Origin: Cryptomeria japonica
Taxonomy: Eukaryota > Streptophyta > Pinopsida > Cupressales > Cupressaceae
Assembly: GCF_030272615.1 (NCBI RefSeq)
Contig: NC_081410.1
Location: 127,023,140-127,087,139, forward strand
DNA length: 64,000 nt
Reading direction: 5' to 3'
Shown: piece by piece, positions 34,179 through 46,214 of the stretch
Numbering within the stretch: position 1 is the first letter of the stretch
Layout: every line of letters starts with the position of its first letter
Program-made: the position numbers and the translations under genes
The notes under the pieces: generated by a model
Database searches by the model: none
The model's input: the letters and a program-made list of their open reading frames with translations, nothing else
Told to the model about the DNA's origin: nothing

Positions 34179-37100
34179 TTTTTTTGATAAAAGTGGATAA
34201 AACCACTGAATTATATTAATAAAATTATTTCTTACATGTGTCTGGTTCAAAGAGCACTAAAGGGAAAGAACCAGTAAGAAAACCCTTTAGTATTGCTCAG
34301 ATAACATAAGCCTATCTACCCATTACAAAAAGCCCATGGACCCAATCCACCCAAAAAACCTTCCCAATTACATAACAAGCCTCATTAGATATAAAGGAAG
34401 CCACCAGAAGAGGCATACAATTGAAAACTGTGTGAATGAAACACTAGGAATAAGTGCACCGAACCCATAAGAAGAATCAAAGTTGGGCCACCCCTATCTA
34501 AGAAGCACAACTCTCCAACCCACTGATTAGTATGAAACCAATAACCAAAAGAGAAATTATGATAAGAGAACCTATCAAAACAAATATTGTGAGCAAACAT
34601 AAAATAATCCAGATAAGTAGAAGGGAAGGATGTTGAAGACCTCGAGGAACTTGAATAAGACCAAGCCACAGGATAGCCCACAACATCAACCAAAAAAAGA
34701 GCAGAAGGATGAGAGACCATCTCAAATACCAGCCCATTCTTTATTTTCCAATTTCTCAAGGACAACCACCATCCTCCAATTTTAACAAAACCTTTCCAAA
34801 AAAAAACATAGCATCTTTCCCAATGAATATCAACACCAAAGAAGTAATGGATATAAGAAAACCATCGGCCAATCCCAGATATATACAAAACCAGCAGAGG
34901 AATCATTATGAAAATAACCAACCCCAAGACACGAAGCCTCATCGAATGAATAATAACCAACCCCATATCATAATAAGCAAGCAGCACCCAAGAGGAGTGA
35001 GTAAACCATGATGAACATATGAGAAGATGAAATCAAGAAGGCCGAAGGAAGGTAATCAAACAATGATGAGGCGAAGGCATTTTACAGAAACTCATCCCCC
35101 ACTAATTGCCAAAACATCAAACGAGGACACTGCCAGCTCATCATTACACAACGTGCAATTGATTGGAAAACTGAAGTGAAGCCGAACAATTATACACAAG
35201 CCTTCCAACTCTTAAACATGATTGCCAATCACATCGCCAACCTGCAAGAAGTGTAATGATAACAATATGCACACAAACCACCCGCCAACCTACATGAACT
35301 TGAAATAATAAATTTATGCCCAGTCAGAACCATAGTCATGCAAAAAAGAGCACAAATTAATATTCCCAAACAATGAATGGTTCGAGCCAAGATAGCCATG
35401 TAGCCACCATATTCACTTAATCACCCCACATAGGACCAAATTTACCCCAACCTATCAAATAATGATACACAAAACACAAAACCAATGCAAAACAGGAAGG
35501 ATGCAGGTCAAGCAAGAGAAGCCTCCACATCCTCCTTTCTCCATGAGGAGATACTTACTGAATATTCCAACAACAAAGATGTTGCCATAAGGCAAGACAA
35601 CACCCTCCTTGCTAACATATGCGAAAGAAAAACCACACCCAGCAAGGAGTATGATGAAGGCTACAAAGCAAGACCAAGCATCCTTTAAAGAAGAATACTA
35701 ATGCAAGAAGTAGGGATTTCCCAAGGAAGAAACTCTAAATACTCAACACCTTCAACAACAGCCCTATTGGCCAAGTAATCCGCAATAACATTTATCTCCC
35801 TATAATAATGGGATATAGTAAAGGTAGAGAAACACTTCAACTGTGCAAGAATACGCTCTAACAAGTATTGTAGATGCCAAGAGATACATTTCTTAGCAAA
35901 AATTGCCTGAAAAACCAACATTGAGTCCCCTTCAATGACAATGTCTTTAATGTCCAAAGAGATGGCTAGATCAAGACCAAAAGATAACGACTGAAATTCT
36001 GCTACATTATTAGAGCCTACACCAATGCATTTTCCCATAGCTTTAATAATCTTAGAAGTATGATCAAATATGACAACCCCAATTCCTGATTTCCTTGGAT
36101 TACCCTTAGAAGCCCCATCAAAATTTAACTTGAAGGAGAATTGGGGGGGAGGCATTCATTTGGCCATCCTACGTTTGGCAACTGAAGACAATCCAGCTGA
36201 TAAAGCCCCATGGGAAGGCATAACATGAAGTGAACACCACTTCCAAGTTACCCAATTGTCCCAATGAGAAAAGGACCTCAAATGTTCCAAATTCTTGTAG
36301 ATGTAAGAAAGCACCACCTCAGAAATGGAGGATAGGATGTTGTCAAGAACTTCTTCCAGTGAAGCTGATTTATGTTTAAAAATCCTAGAGTTTATTTCCA
36401 GCCAAATGTTCCAAACCACAATAGAAGGTGCCACTATCCAAAGAGATGAATAAAAAGAGGATGAATACAACAAGGGCCAAGCCATGAAATGCGACAATAA
36501 ATTAGGACTAATAGCAGAAGACCAGCCAAGCATTCCAAATAGCCAGTACCAACAATCCAGAGCAAAAGGACAAAGCAAAAATACATGATCCATGGTTTCC
36601 ATACAATATCCACAAAATACACAAGGGAAAACTGCAGTAATCCCAAGCCTATCCAATCTCATCCTGGTGAAAACTCTATCTTGAACTGCTAACCAAGCAA
36701 AAGACCTGGCTTTAAGAAGACAAGCTGAGTGCCAAAAAAGCTTAGCCGGCCAAGAGGAGGAAGAAGAGGAGGTCTGAGATAAAGATTTATACCCCTCCTT
36801 TAGTGAATAAGAGCCTGAGACACTCCTAATCCAAACCAAGATATCCTCTTTATCTTGAAACACAAGGGATCTTTTCTGGACCTCCACCTCAAAAACAACT
36901 CTAAGGTCATTATCAATAGGCAGAAAAGGAATAGCCTTCCATATAGCTACTAAGTAGGGACCTGAAGAATCAATATCAACATAATCTGCAACAAAAACTC
37001 CCCAAAGATCCAAAAGAATATTAGACAAAGGAAACCAGTCCTGAATGGAAGATAATGCAGGATGCCCATTCCAAACTTCATCCCAAAACCAGTCTTTCTT

Positions 37101-37786
37101 CCCATTATGAACAACCCAAGAAAGATGTGGTAGGATAACCGATCTACAAGTAACCAGGAAGTTCCAAAAAGCTGATCCTTTTGGAAGAGATGAGGCTGTG
37201 AAAATCCTTTCTTTAGAGGCCCCTCTTAAGTACTTAGCAAGCATAATGGAAGCCCATTTACTCGAAAGGTCCACATATAGTTTCCACACAAGCTTAGCCC
37301 CCAATGCTTTATTCTGAGCTACTATATCTCAGATACCCGCTCTTCCTAGCTCTTTGGGATGACAAACTTTATCCCATGCTAGAAGAGGAAGCTTCTTCTT
37401 GCCCCCAACGTTATCATTCCAAAGAAAGGACCTTAAAGATACCTTAAGATCCTAGACAACTTTGGGGGGAGTCTTCAAAATAACATCAAATATGTAGGAA
37501 TGGCATTATGAACTGATTTAATTAAAATAATCTTACCAGCCAATGTGAGCCATTTATGATTCCAGGAAGAAATTCTAGACGATATCGCATGAACCACTTT
37601 ATCCCAAAAGGAGGCCTTGTCTGAGCCAACAAAAAAAAGAATGCTTAGGTACTTGCAAGGGAAGGCCCCCACTTGGAAACCCCAAAAATGAGTGAGTATA
37701 TTCATAACCAAGGGGGACACATTCAAAAAGAAAACCTTAGGCTTCAGCTCATTAACTTTCTGACCAGAAAAAGAAGAATATTTAGA
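34179..37786 (-). mobile_element. 5'-truncated LINE (L1-like with RNase H)
   Basis: The minus strand carries the C-terminal half of ORF2 (RT end, RT zinc-binding region, RNase H), then a 3' UTR of about 1.5 kb and an A-rich tail (plus strand T-run at 34176-34185). Near-perfect TSDs flank it: aaaagaacttaaattttta (34160-34178) and aaaagaaattaaatttta (37787-37804). The 5' truncation within RT is typical of LINE insertions. Confidence 0.88.
35685..37784 (-). pseudogene. LINE ORF2 C-terminal part: RT end, zf-RVT, RNase H
   Basis: The RT tail (WGFQVGAFPCKYLSILFFVG and KWLTLAGKIILIKSVHNAIP) is followed by a frameshift near 37470 and a TGA near 37328, where GI-stop-DI probably replaces GIRDI (CGA to TGA). 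A 382-codon stretch (37304-36156) holds the RT zinc-binding domain: FWHSACLLKARSFAWLAVQD, VFPCVFCGYCMETMDHVFLL and CPFALDCWYWL. After a single in-frame TGA (36156-36158) comes RNase H (36155-35685): KLNFDGASKGNPRKSGIG (Asp), NNVAEFQSL (Glu), VIEGDSMLV (Asp) and NVIADYLANRAV (Asp). The RNase H catalytic set looks intact. Confidence 0.88.
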
Positions 37787-37804
37787 AAAAGAAATTAAAT
37801 TTTA

Positions 37805-38259
37805 TATATGCATATTGTCTCTATAATATTATTTTTACTTCCAGAATTAAAAGAATATTATTTTTATTAGTTGATATACAATTTATACTTTATGGTTATG
37901 CAATCTACACATTTAATGTTGACATGCAAGTTACATATTAGTTATCATCATGTAATCGTTGATTTTATATGTTGTTGTTATCATGAAAGTTATAATTAAA
38001 AGGCTAGATATAATAGTCCATCTCAGTTGTATAGTAACATTTGATAAAAATAGGATGATACTCCGGAGTAATCTTCCATTTCATAGAATCAGTTATTTTC
38101 AATTATTAGAATAATTGCAATAATAATCTCAAATTCAAGTTGCATAGAATAATATTTATTTAAGTGAACAATAGTATATGGGTTTCATTTCATAGTTGTT
38201 TCAAGCATGGATTATCTAAAGATTTCATAATTTTTTTTTGTTTTTAGTTATATAACTAT
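37805..38259. other. AT-rich spacer, nothing recognised
   Basis: Continuation of the LINE target site. It is rich in short attattt words and holds no gene or terminal repeat that I can support. Confidence 0.45.
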
Positions 38260-39448
38260 ACAAGAGGTGTTGGAAACAAAAAAACCTTAGTAGCGTTCAG
38301 TATCTATGGTGCCTCTAGTCATGCTTACGGGTAATGTTGTCGTGCTGAACTCCTACACTTAATGCCTAATAAAGCTGCAATAACGACGTCTATGGCATTG
38401 TCCCTATAAATCATCAGGGAGTAATAAGGGTCATTTGGAAGTAAAATCCAAGGGGCGGATAATCCCCCTTGGATCGATAATCTACAAAGATAATTTTAAA
38501 ATAAATTTTACATGCGCTCAGTTAAACCTTAGAAAAAACCCCATTAGGGATTGGTTGTGTATGATGTTTGGAATTTATTTCGATGTTTTTCAACGAATAA
38601 TAATGGGTCAAAGGTGACACATATGATAGAAAATAGAATCTAGTTGTTTTAGGTCACAAGCAATATGCCACCTTGAGCCTTTGCTTAGAGCTACCACTGT
38701 GGGTAGCAACAATAGAGAAATTATCCAGGACATTGACCCTAGAAAGGGTTGTGTACCCACCAAAACAATTTACTTTAAACCTTAGTTAGAAAATGAAACT
38801 ACATACTCTATGCCTTGATCCTCTGCTGAAACGAGTATGTTGGCAGTCTAGGGACAAAGTTGTCCCTAGTACTCAGGTGTTCGGGGATGGGGTCTAGGAT
38901 TTGGGTTAAAGGCGAGTAGATGGATTTTTGATGTCCCTTGGTCCCAAATCAAAGGATATAGAGTTACTAATTGGAAGATTTAAAAAATATATATTTCAAT
39001 GCATACTCGGAAAGAATCCCGTATGGATTCGCTTGACTTCTCGAGGCTTCAGGCCAAATTTCGAGGCAAAATTCAAGCTTGTATTATGTTATTTTATTTA
39101 CTCCTAAGGACAATGACCTCAGTGCACTCCTAGTAGAGGAGTGTAGTTCTTAGAGAGTGACTCAAGTCCCGGATGGTCCCAATGAGTCTAAGTCTCTGGC
39201 TAGAGCACTTCCTATCTCGAATTGGATAGATGCCTATCCCAAATTGGATAGATGAAACATCCTATCCTGTATGGACGGATGCCTAACCTGTATGGTTAGA
39301 TGCTCATTCAGGATGGATGAAGGCCTATTTCATTTGGATAGATGCCCATAGTATGTGATTGAATCAAACACAATTAAGAATAAATATATTAAAAAAAATA
39401 GTCAATTTTTTTTGGGTTAAGTAGAGTGGGTTATTACATTCTTCACCT
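38260..39448 (-). mobile_element. Probable LTR fragment, GC-richer than surroundings
   Basis: On the minus strand CAAGGTGAAGAA (polypurine-like) is followed by TGTAATAACCCACTC, a common plant LTR start, at about 39448. The block to the left is less AT-rich than its flanks. It contains an array of about 22-25 bp units around ttggatagatgcc (39215-39350). No opposite LTR or TSD was found, so the left boundary is a guess. Confidence 0.4.
39215..39350. repeat. Short tandem repeat (ggatagatgcctat units)
   Basis: Five to six units of the type aattggatagatgcctatcc, some changed to gtatggacggatgcctaacc or ggatggatgaaggcctattt. Unit length is about 22-26 bp. Confidence 0.75.
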
Positions 39449-41499
39449 TGAGTTTCTTTCCATGAAATAGCATTGTTCTTTGTACAGTATTCCACTTCTT
39501 TAAATTGGTATAACTGAATGTTTTTATTGTTATAGTTGCGTTGTATTTGCTTCAGCAAGTGTGTTGTTGTTGTAATAGCTATGCTTGTAGTTTGCAGCCG
39601 ATTGTAACTACTTTTATTTATTTATTTGCTTACAACAAGTATGTTGTTGTTACAGCCGCACAACAAACTTGTTGTTGTTGTAACATCTACTTCTTTGCTT
39701 TTCTGTAAATTGTATTTTATACTTTCCTTCTTTCAATAAAAAAATAATAAGTATATAAAAAAATATTGATAAAAAATTATAATTCATAGGGGAGATTACT
39801 TTCTTAAGTAAAGACAAGAAGATAACCAAACTTTTCTAGCCAGCCTTTCAATAAGATTTTAGACATTACACCATGCAATAATTGTAACTATAATATGTAA
39901 GGAACTTTCTTGAATTTAAGAAAATTAGATATGTTATAATATAGTAATATAAAATAATAAATTATAAATTATAAGAGGTGCTACTTTCTTTAAAAAAAAA
40001 AAAAAAAATAAACTTTAAAAATATTATGCATTAAATATTTTTAGTTTTAAGATTGTAGAGGTTCCATAAAGGTCTTATAGAATAAAAAATTATGCTAATA
40101 ACAAGAACAAAATGTCCATGCATATATTAAAAGAAAAGATAAAGAGTATATTCTATAAGAGAAAATAGAATCAAATGAGACATCAAGCAAAATCTAACAT
40201 AATAGTAATAGAGAAGAACCATTCACTACCACAGGTAAATAGCCACAATAAACCATAGAAGATGAGGACATGATCTATAATTCTTCTACTCTAAAATGCT
40301 CCATACCGGCATCCCAAGGAAAACTCTTCAATCACTTGTATGCCTCGGATGGAACCCTTGAACTAGAGATGTTGACCAACTAAACCAATAACATTTGAGG
40401 TCGTACTATAATATCTAGCCCTACAACCTTGATACTTTTATGAATTCACGTGTATTGTAGTGCCTTCATGGTTTGGCCATCCTATAATATTAAAAGAGCA
40501 TACCCTTTGCTTACTTCTAAATTCCTTTTATGTTGGAATACTAATAGTCACCTTGACATATAGAAATAATGTCCTTGAATATTCCCATCCCACATACATG
40601 CCTAAGCAATTGTAAATATTATTGAGTTCATAAGCTATAGATTAGTGCCCTTTGAGTAACTAAATAAATCTTTACTACGCTCCAAGACATATTCTAAGGT
40701 GTAGAATCCTTCACCAACTCTTCTAACTCGTCACTAGTCAAAAGAATCATAGTCACTAGGCTCTCCCTAACCTTTGCATCATGCACAAGGGTGAAAGTTC
40801 AAAGTTCTCTCACACTTTAATTAGGAAATGATCAATACTAAGTCACATATACTCCAAGGCCCACTTTAATCACCTTTAACATTTAATTCAACTCATAGTT
40901 AAAAAATTCAATAAACTATAATTTGAGATGCTCGCTTGATGCTTTTGGTATATTTCTTGACATGGACATACCATTGTATTGAAATGTAGCTTTGAGATGA
41001 TGACACTATATCTAGCATAGATAATTTATAACCAAGCCCAAGCATCATAACATCCATTAGCCATCTAGATAAAGAACATTTAGGTATCATTTCACACACA
41101 TTAAAAATGATGACTAGCTAGGGAATTGTTAATAATACATGTTCTAATACTTTATAGGATATCAATACCACTAGAACCAATATTTAGTGAATTTCCTATG
41201 TAGGGTGTGCTGATGAGTTCATACAACTTCTCCCTATCATAAGTATTATTTATTTCAAAAGAGCATAGATCTAGAGAGCCCAAAATTTGTTTGAAAATTG
41301 ATTTTATTTATTTTTTCTCAATAAATGTGAGCAAAGAAAATATGAGTGGATATTATTTTTATCTTATATCTTGGGCTAAATACTTGTTAACATTACATTT
41401 AATCCTAATAAAAGTGTATCCTTTCTACCTCATCGTTTAACTTGACACCAAGATGATTTTTCCTAGATCATTTTTAAATCTCCAAATTGATATTCTGCT
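39449..41499. other. Spacer with no recognised gene
   Basis: At 39560-39700 gttgttgttgtaa recurs three times. A 16-base A-run lies near 39994-40009. The block 40200-41450 is less AT-rich and may be an old element, but no frame gives a domain I recognise. Confidence 0.45.
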
Positions 41500-44062
41500 T
41501 TCTAGCACTATAAAAATTTAATTTTATTTCAAAAAAGGGGGGTGTCATTTATCCATTCTAGTAAAAAGAACAACTAGATTTCTCAAACTTTAATCTACAT
41601 TATTATTATAGGGAATTATGACATTAAATATATAAGAAATTAATAACTTAAATAGTCATGTAAGTTAGTTCTACTAAGAATTTTAGATATTCTAAATTAT
41701 AAATGTATTACTTGTAATTGCTTTCAATAGATAGAGGTAAAGTAAGTCAACATGCTGAATAATATGTCAAAGATTTTAGCAATAACAAAAATTAAATAAT
41801 TAAACAAACAAGTTTTTTTAATAAGAAATTTGAATATAAAAAATAAAAACAATCTATTGAAAAATTTGCATCATACTTTTGTAATTATAAGCTATTAATA
41901 CATACATGTCAAATATTAATTTTCAACTTCCACATTAAAATAAACCAATAATAATATTATATTAAATATCACAATGGCAACCACCACATTAATACAAAAT
42001 AAGAAAGATAAGATATGCACATGTTATAGATGTCAACATTGTCTTTAATGAAGAGGTGCACAACACTTCAAATATTTTTTTTTATAATAATTATATTTAC
42101 AGAAGTAGAGTCTAACTTTAGTGAGAGATAGAAAATGATACTTCATTCCCAACATAATAAATAATAGTTGTGACTTGAGTGTTGTCTACCAAGTTGACCC
42201 TACCACTCCAAATCCTAAATAGTTCAATAAAATGGTCCCTAGACAATAGAAAATGATACTCCATTCCCATCATAATAAATAAGAGTTGTGAGTTGAGCGT
42301 TGTCTACCAAGTTGACCCTACCACTCCAAATCCTAAATAGTTCAATAAAATGGTCCCTAGACAATAGAAAATGATACTCCATTCCCATCATAATAAATAA
42401 GAGTTGTGAGTTGAGCGTTGTCTACCAAGTTGACCCTACCACTCCAAATCCTAAATGGTTCAAGAAAATGGTCCTTGGACAATAGAAAATGATCCTTCAC
42501 TCCAACATAATAAACAAGAGTTGTGATTTGAGTGTTGTCTACCAAGTTGACCTTGCCACTCCAAATCCTAAATGGTTCAAGAAAATGGTCCTTAGACAAT
42601 AGAAAATGATACTTCATTCCCAACATAATAAATAAGAGGTATGACTTGAGTGTTGTCTACCAAGTTGACCCTACCACTCCAAGTCCTAAATGGTTCAAAA
42701 GAATGGTCCCTAGTTGGTAGGGGTTTATCTGGCATGATGTTTTGGAAAGAAAAATATCCCCTTCCTTCTACCATTGAGAAGAATTGACCTTGACTCTAAG
42801 TAAGTTGCTATCCCCCATTGTTGTTCCTATTTACACTCAAGTTGATCACGAGTAATTTAAGGAAGAAAAAATGTCTACTCTCCCCCTTCATTTAAGAATA
42901 TGGAATATTATCCCTCTAGACTTTCATTTGATTAATTCAGTGGTGGTATTGATATGAAGAGATATGAACCTCTTTCCACCTATCGAATGATATGCTTGTT
43001 AATCTATGGAATTCCCACAATGTTTTGAGAGATAGGATTGATAAGTTGGAAATAAAAATGAATAATATTATTGGTAATCAAGGTAGTATTGTGGCTTCTC
43101 ACTCTTTGATCATTTCCTTCAACAAATAGGTGATGAAAAGCTCCATGAACAAAATGATTATATTCCACTTAGAGATAGATAAAATCAAGAAATAGAACTA
43201 GTATCCTCCTCTTGCTTGCCTCAAAGGAAAAACAATCCTAAGTTAGCCACATAAGTTTATAAAAAAAGTGAAAAATACTAGACTCTATAAAAAAGGTGAA
43301 GCTAATGATGGATGAATTAAAGGAGATTACAAGCCTTAAAGAGCTCAATTCTCTATAGGGTAGTAACTCTATAGGGTGGTAACTAATGTTTTTCCTCTTT
43401 CAATTTAATGCTACTTGTCATTATTTCTATATTATTTCTACATCTTTCAATATCATAGACTTGTTATAAAACCTTACTCGATTGGACTTAATGTGTTCTT
43501 TAACAACCGATGACTCATGTAAGAGTTGTATACTATAATTAATAATCAACACTAAAGTAAATTCAATGTTGGTGTACAAAACTAGGCGTCAACTACTTAT
43601 TTACTAAAAACCATTGTAAACAAACCAAATTTGATTTCAACCTTTAATTATTGATACAAATGAAAGAAAAAAAATTGCTAATAATAAATGAATGAAATAA
43701 CCAAATATATAAATCATTTATCTAAATAGTGGCATTCTCTTTTTTCATCTATGCAAGTAAATCAATGTTGACAATCTTAAGTGTTAGAAAATAGATTGCA
43801 GGTACTCTAAGGAATATGTGGCTCATTCTTATCTGTTGTTTCAGGGGACCATTAACAGCTTTAATTTTCTACCAACCATTACATGAAGTTAAAATATAAA
43901 AGAAAAATGGTACCATTGCAATTACTAGACTCAGTAACAAAATAGTACTTATAAACTCTCTCATAGAAACTATCATATAAATTTAGATGAATAAAACAAC
44001 TAAAGATCTACAGAACAACCAGTAGTTGAATTTTTTTTTATCTTACAATGAATTTGTTTTTA
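41500..44062 (-). repeat. Right copy of the long inverted repeat pair
   Basis: Reverse complement of 18395-20492, minus the solo LTR found there. It is interrupted on its outer side by the Tat element LTR, which begins at 44063. It carries the amplified 119-bp module (42129-42720). The word order is preserved over the whole length, with many substitutions, so the pair is old. Confidence 0.75.
42129..42720 (-). repeat. Five tandem units of about 119 bp with coding-like periodicity
   Basis: Units begin gaaaatgatactycattcc and contain tgttgtctaccaagttgac, then ctaccactccaaatcctaaa and aaatggtccctagacaat. On the minus strand each unit can be read as YHFLLSKDHFLEPFRIWSG followed by VNLVDNTQ.TTLIYYVGNE (39-40 residues). 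Unit length varies slightly, so frame is kept across only about two units at a time. The left copy (18395-20492) has one unit, so amplification happened in this copy. Confidence 0.85.
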
Positions 44063-45209
44063 TGTAACCTGGAAATATTTCAAGAAAATATCTACAAGAT
44101 TTTGTTAGTTTCACAATAATATAAACCTACAGAAGATTCCAAAATTACCAATGAAACATTTAAAAGAGATATACTTCAAATAAAAAATCTCAACTGTTTG
44201 TCTCTTTTTGTCCTATCATCTTTGATCTTGGTTGCAAATGTTGCTCTCAGATTGCACTAGTTGTAGCTTCCAAGATGACAAATGATGAATGGACTCTTTG
44301 ATAACTGGATGTTTGATATGCAAGCTAAATGATCGTGCAAAATTATATGAAAAAATGATTAAACTAAAATGCCAAAGGCACACTGTAAATTGCTAAAATG
44401 CTTGGATGCTCAAAACTCACATGAATGAAAGATAACTCCTAGAAGACTATTAGCTCTAAAATGCCTAGGAAATGCCCTTTTTATAGATTTTCATGAGCAA
44501 AAATCCCATGTGGCAGAGATCAACGATTGAGATTAAATCTTGCAAGATTGATGGCTATGAAGAGATTGGTTGGAATGTGAGAGAAAAAGGAGGAAGATGT
44601 TCCTCCTACACATGTAGGATGGAGGAAAATATGGAAGGAGAAGCCAAGTGTCAGAAGGCTCACCTTGATTGGAGTTGAAGACTGGAGAGAATATAGGATG
44701 GTTGGAGAAGATTTAGGGATGTTGAGACATGGACTCAACTTCCTCCAAAGATGTAGGGAAGTTGGAGAAACTATAGAAGAATAAAAAATGTGTGTACATA
44801 CACATTATTTCATTTAGGAGATGGAAGTTGAAGATAAATATGGCTATTTAATAGTCAAGAAGATTAATAATTTGTTTAGCCACAAAATTGTGACTTGGCA
44901 AGATTGAGTGATGTGGAGATGATGTGAGGTAGAGAAGAAGATTAAATAATTATAGAATTATTTAATTAATGGAGACGTTAGAAGAATGCATAGTGCATGA
45001 TTAAATATTTAATATTTAATAAGATTGATATTGAAGAATGACTAAATGAATTAAATTAATTAAACTTTTGAATTTAATTATTTAATAGAAGAATAAGCAT
45101 TAAAATGAATTAAATAATTAAACTTGTCAATTTAATTATTAAATAGAGGAATAAGCATTAAATAATAAATATTTAGTTAGTTAGTCATAGCCAATTTTAT
45201 GTGTATACA
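44063..45209 (-). repeat. 3' LTR of the Tat element
   Basis: Plus strand TGTAACCTGG...GTGTATACA, 1147 bp. A minus-strand TATA box lies at 44478-44485 (TATAAAAA). The distal part (44790-45209) is rich in ttaattaa words. It inserts at the outer edge of the right inverted-repeat copy. Confidence 0.9.
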
Positions 45210-45223
45210 TTTTGCCCCTCTTT
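45210..45223 (-). other. Polypurine tract of the Tat element
   Basis: Minus strand AAAGAGGGGCAAAA followed at once by the LTR start TGTATACAC. It is identical to the polypurine tract at 31634-31647. Confidence 0.9.
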
Positions 45224-45599
45224 GAAATATTGTCGAAACAACATTGTTTCAAAGAAAATCAAGTCTCGATATTTTTGCCCCTATTGGTGATAAAATGCCA
45301 ATAGTGTGCCCCCTCAGGAGATTGATCATGAAAATTTAAAAAAATTTGATTGAACAATAAATCTCACGATAAAATGATGAAAAAGTTTGATTAAAAAGAC
45401 CTCTAGCAATTAAATTTGATTAAAATGCCAATAGTGTCCCCTACACTAGCCATCGATTCGGGCGAGTGCAGAGATACTAGAGACCGGCTATATATGGACC
45501 CCCAGTAGGTACCCTAAACTTGATCTTTGTTTTGAGTTGGTATGATTTTTCCCAAATTTTCACATGTTTTAGTTAGGTTCTAAATTTTTTTTGATTTTA

Positions 45600-45920
45600 T
45601 CACACCTTTTTCGTGTGCTTGTTTGGTTTTTTAGCGCTTTTATTGTTTTCGTGCTTTCATTTGATTTTCTTGTGCATATGCAAAATGTTTTCGCGCTTTC
45701 ATGGTTTTAGCGCATTCACTAGAATTTTCCACGCATTTACAAATAGTTATAGTGCTTTCATTTGATTTAGCACAAATGCCTAGTGTTTTCATGCATGTGA
45801 CTGATTTGATAGCGCATATGTATTGTGTGGTCACGCATTTATGATTTTGTGCAGCACTTTTATGTGATGCAGTGCAAATACATTTAATTTTTACACTTAT
45901 GTCTGTTGATTTAGCGCTTT
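45600..45920. repeat. Spaced-word array (tagcgcattt-type) in the 3' region of the Tat element
   Basis: Words such as ttttagcgcattcac, cacgcatttac, gatttagcacaaatgcc and gatagcgcatatg recur about every 20-30 bp. The reverse-complement form (caaatgcgcta) forms arrays at 59650-59870 and 60900-61170. Confidence 0.6.
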
Positions 45921-46214
45921 TGCCTTTTCTCCTTGTTCAATTTTGTCATAAGTCAACTTTTTTGATAAATTGATGATTTTTTATCCCGATTCCAATAAAG
46001 ATAAATGATACTCAGATGTGATTGATAGATTGATAACCATGATTGATGGTTTTATCTTGGATAGAAGCTCTAAGAGACCAATTTAGTCTCTCATGAAGAG
46101 CTTGATAGGTTAAATAACCAATTTTGATCATAGATTAACATCATGATTCTCTTGATAGATAGGATAGATGAATTGATAAATTATAATTGACTTCGACAAG
46201 TTTGTGCTTAAATA

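Noticed and set aside
34385-34987. 200-codon minus-strand ORF with hydrophobic segments
   Set aside because: Lies in the LINE 3' UTR downstream of RNase H; composition fits read-through of UTR rather than a membrane protein.
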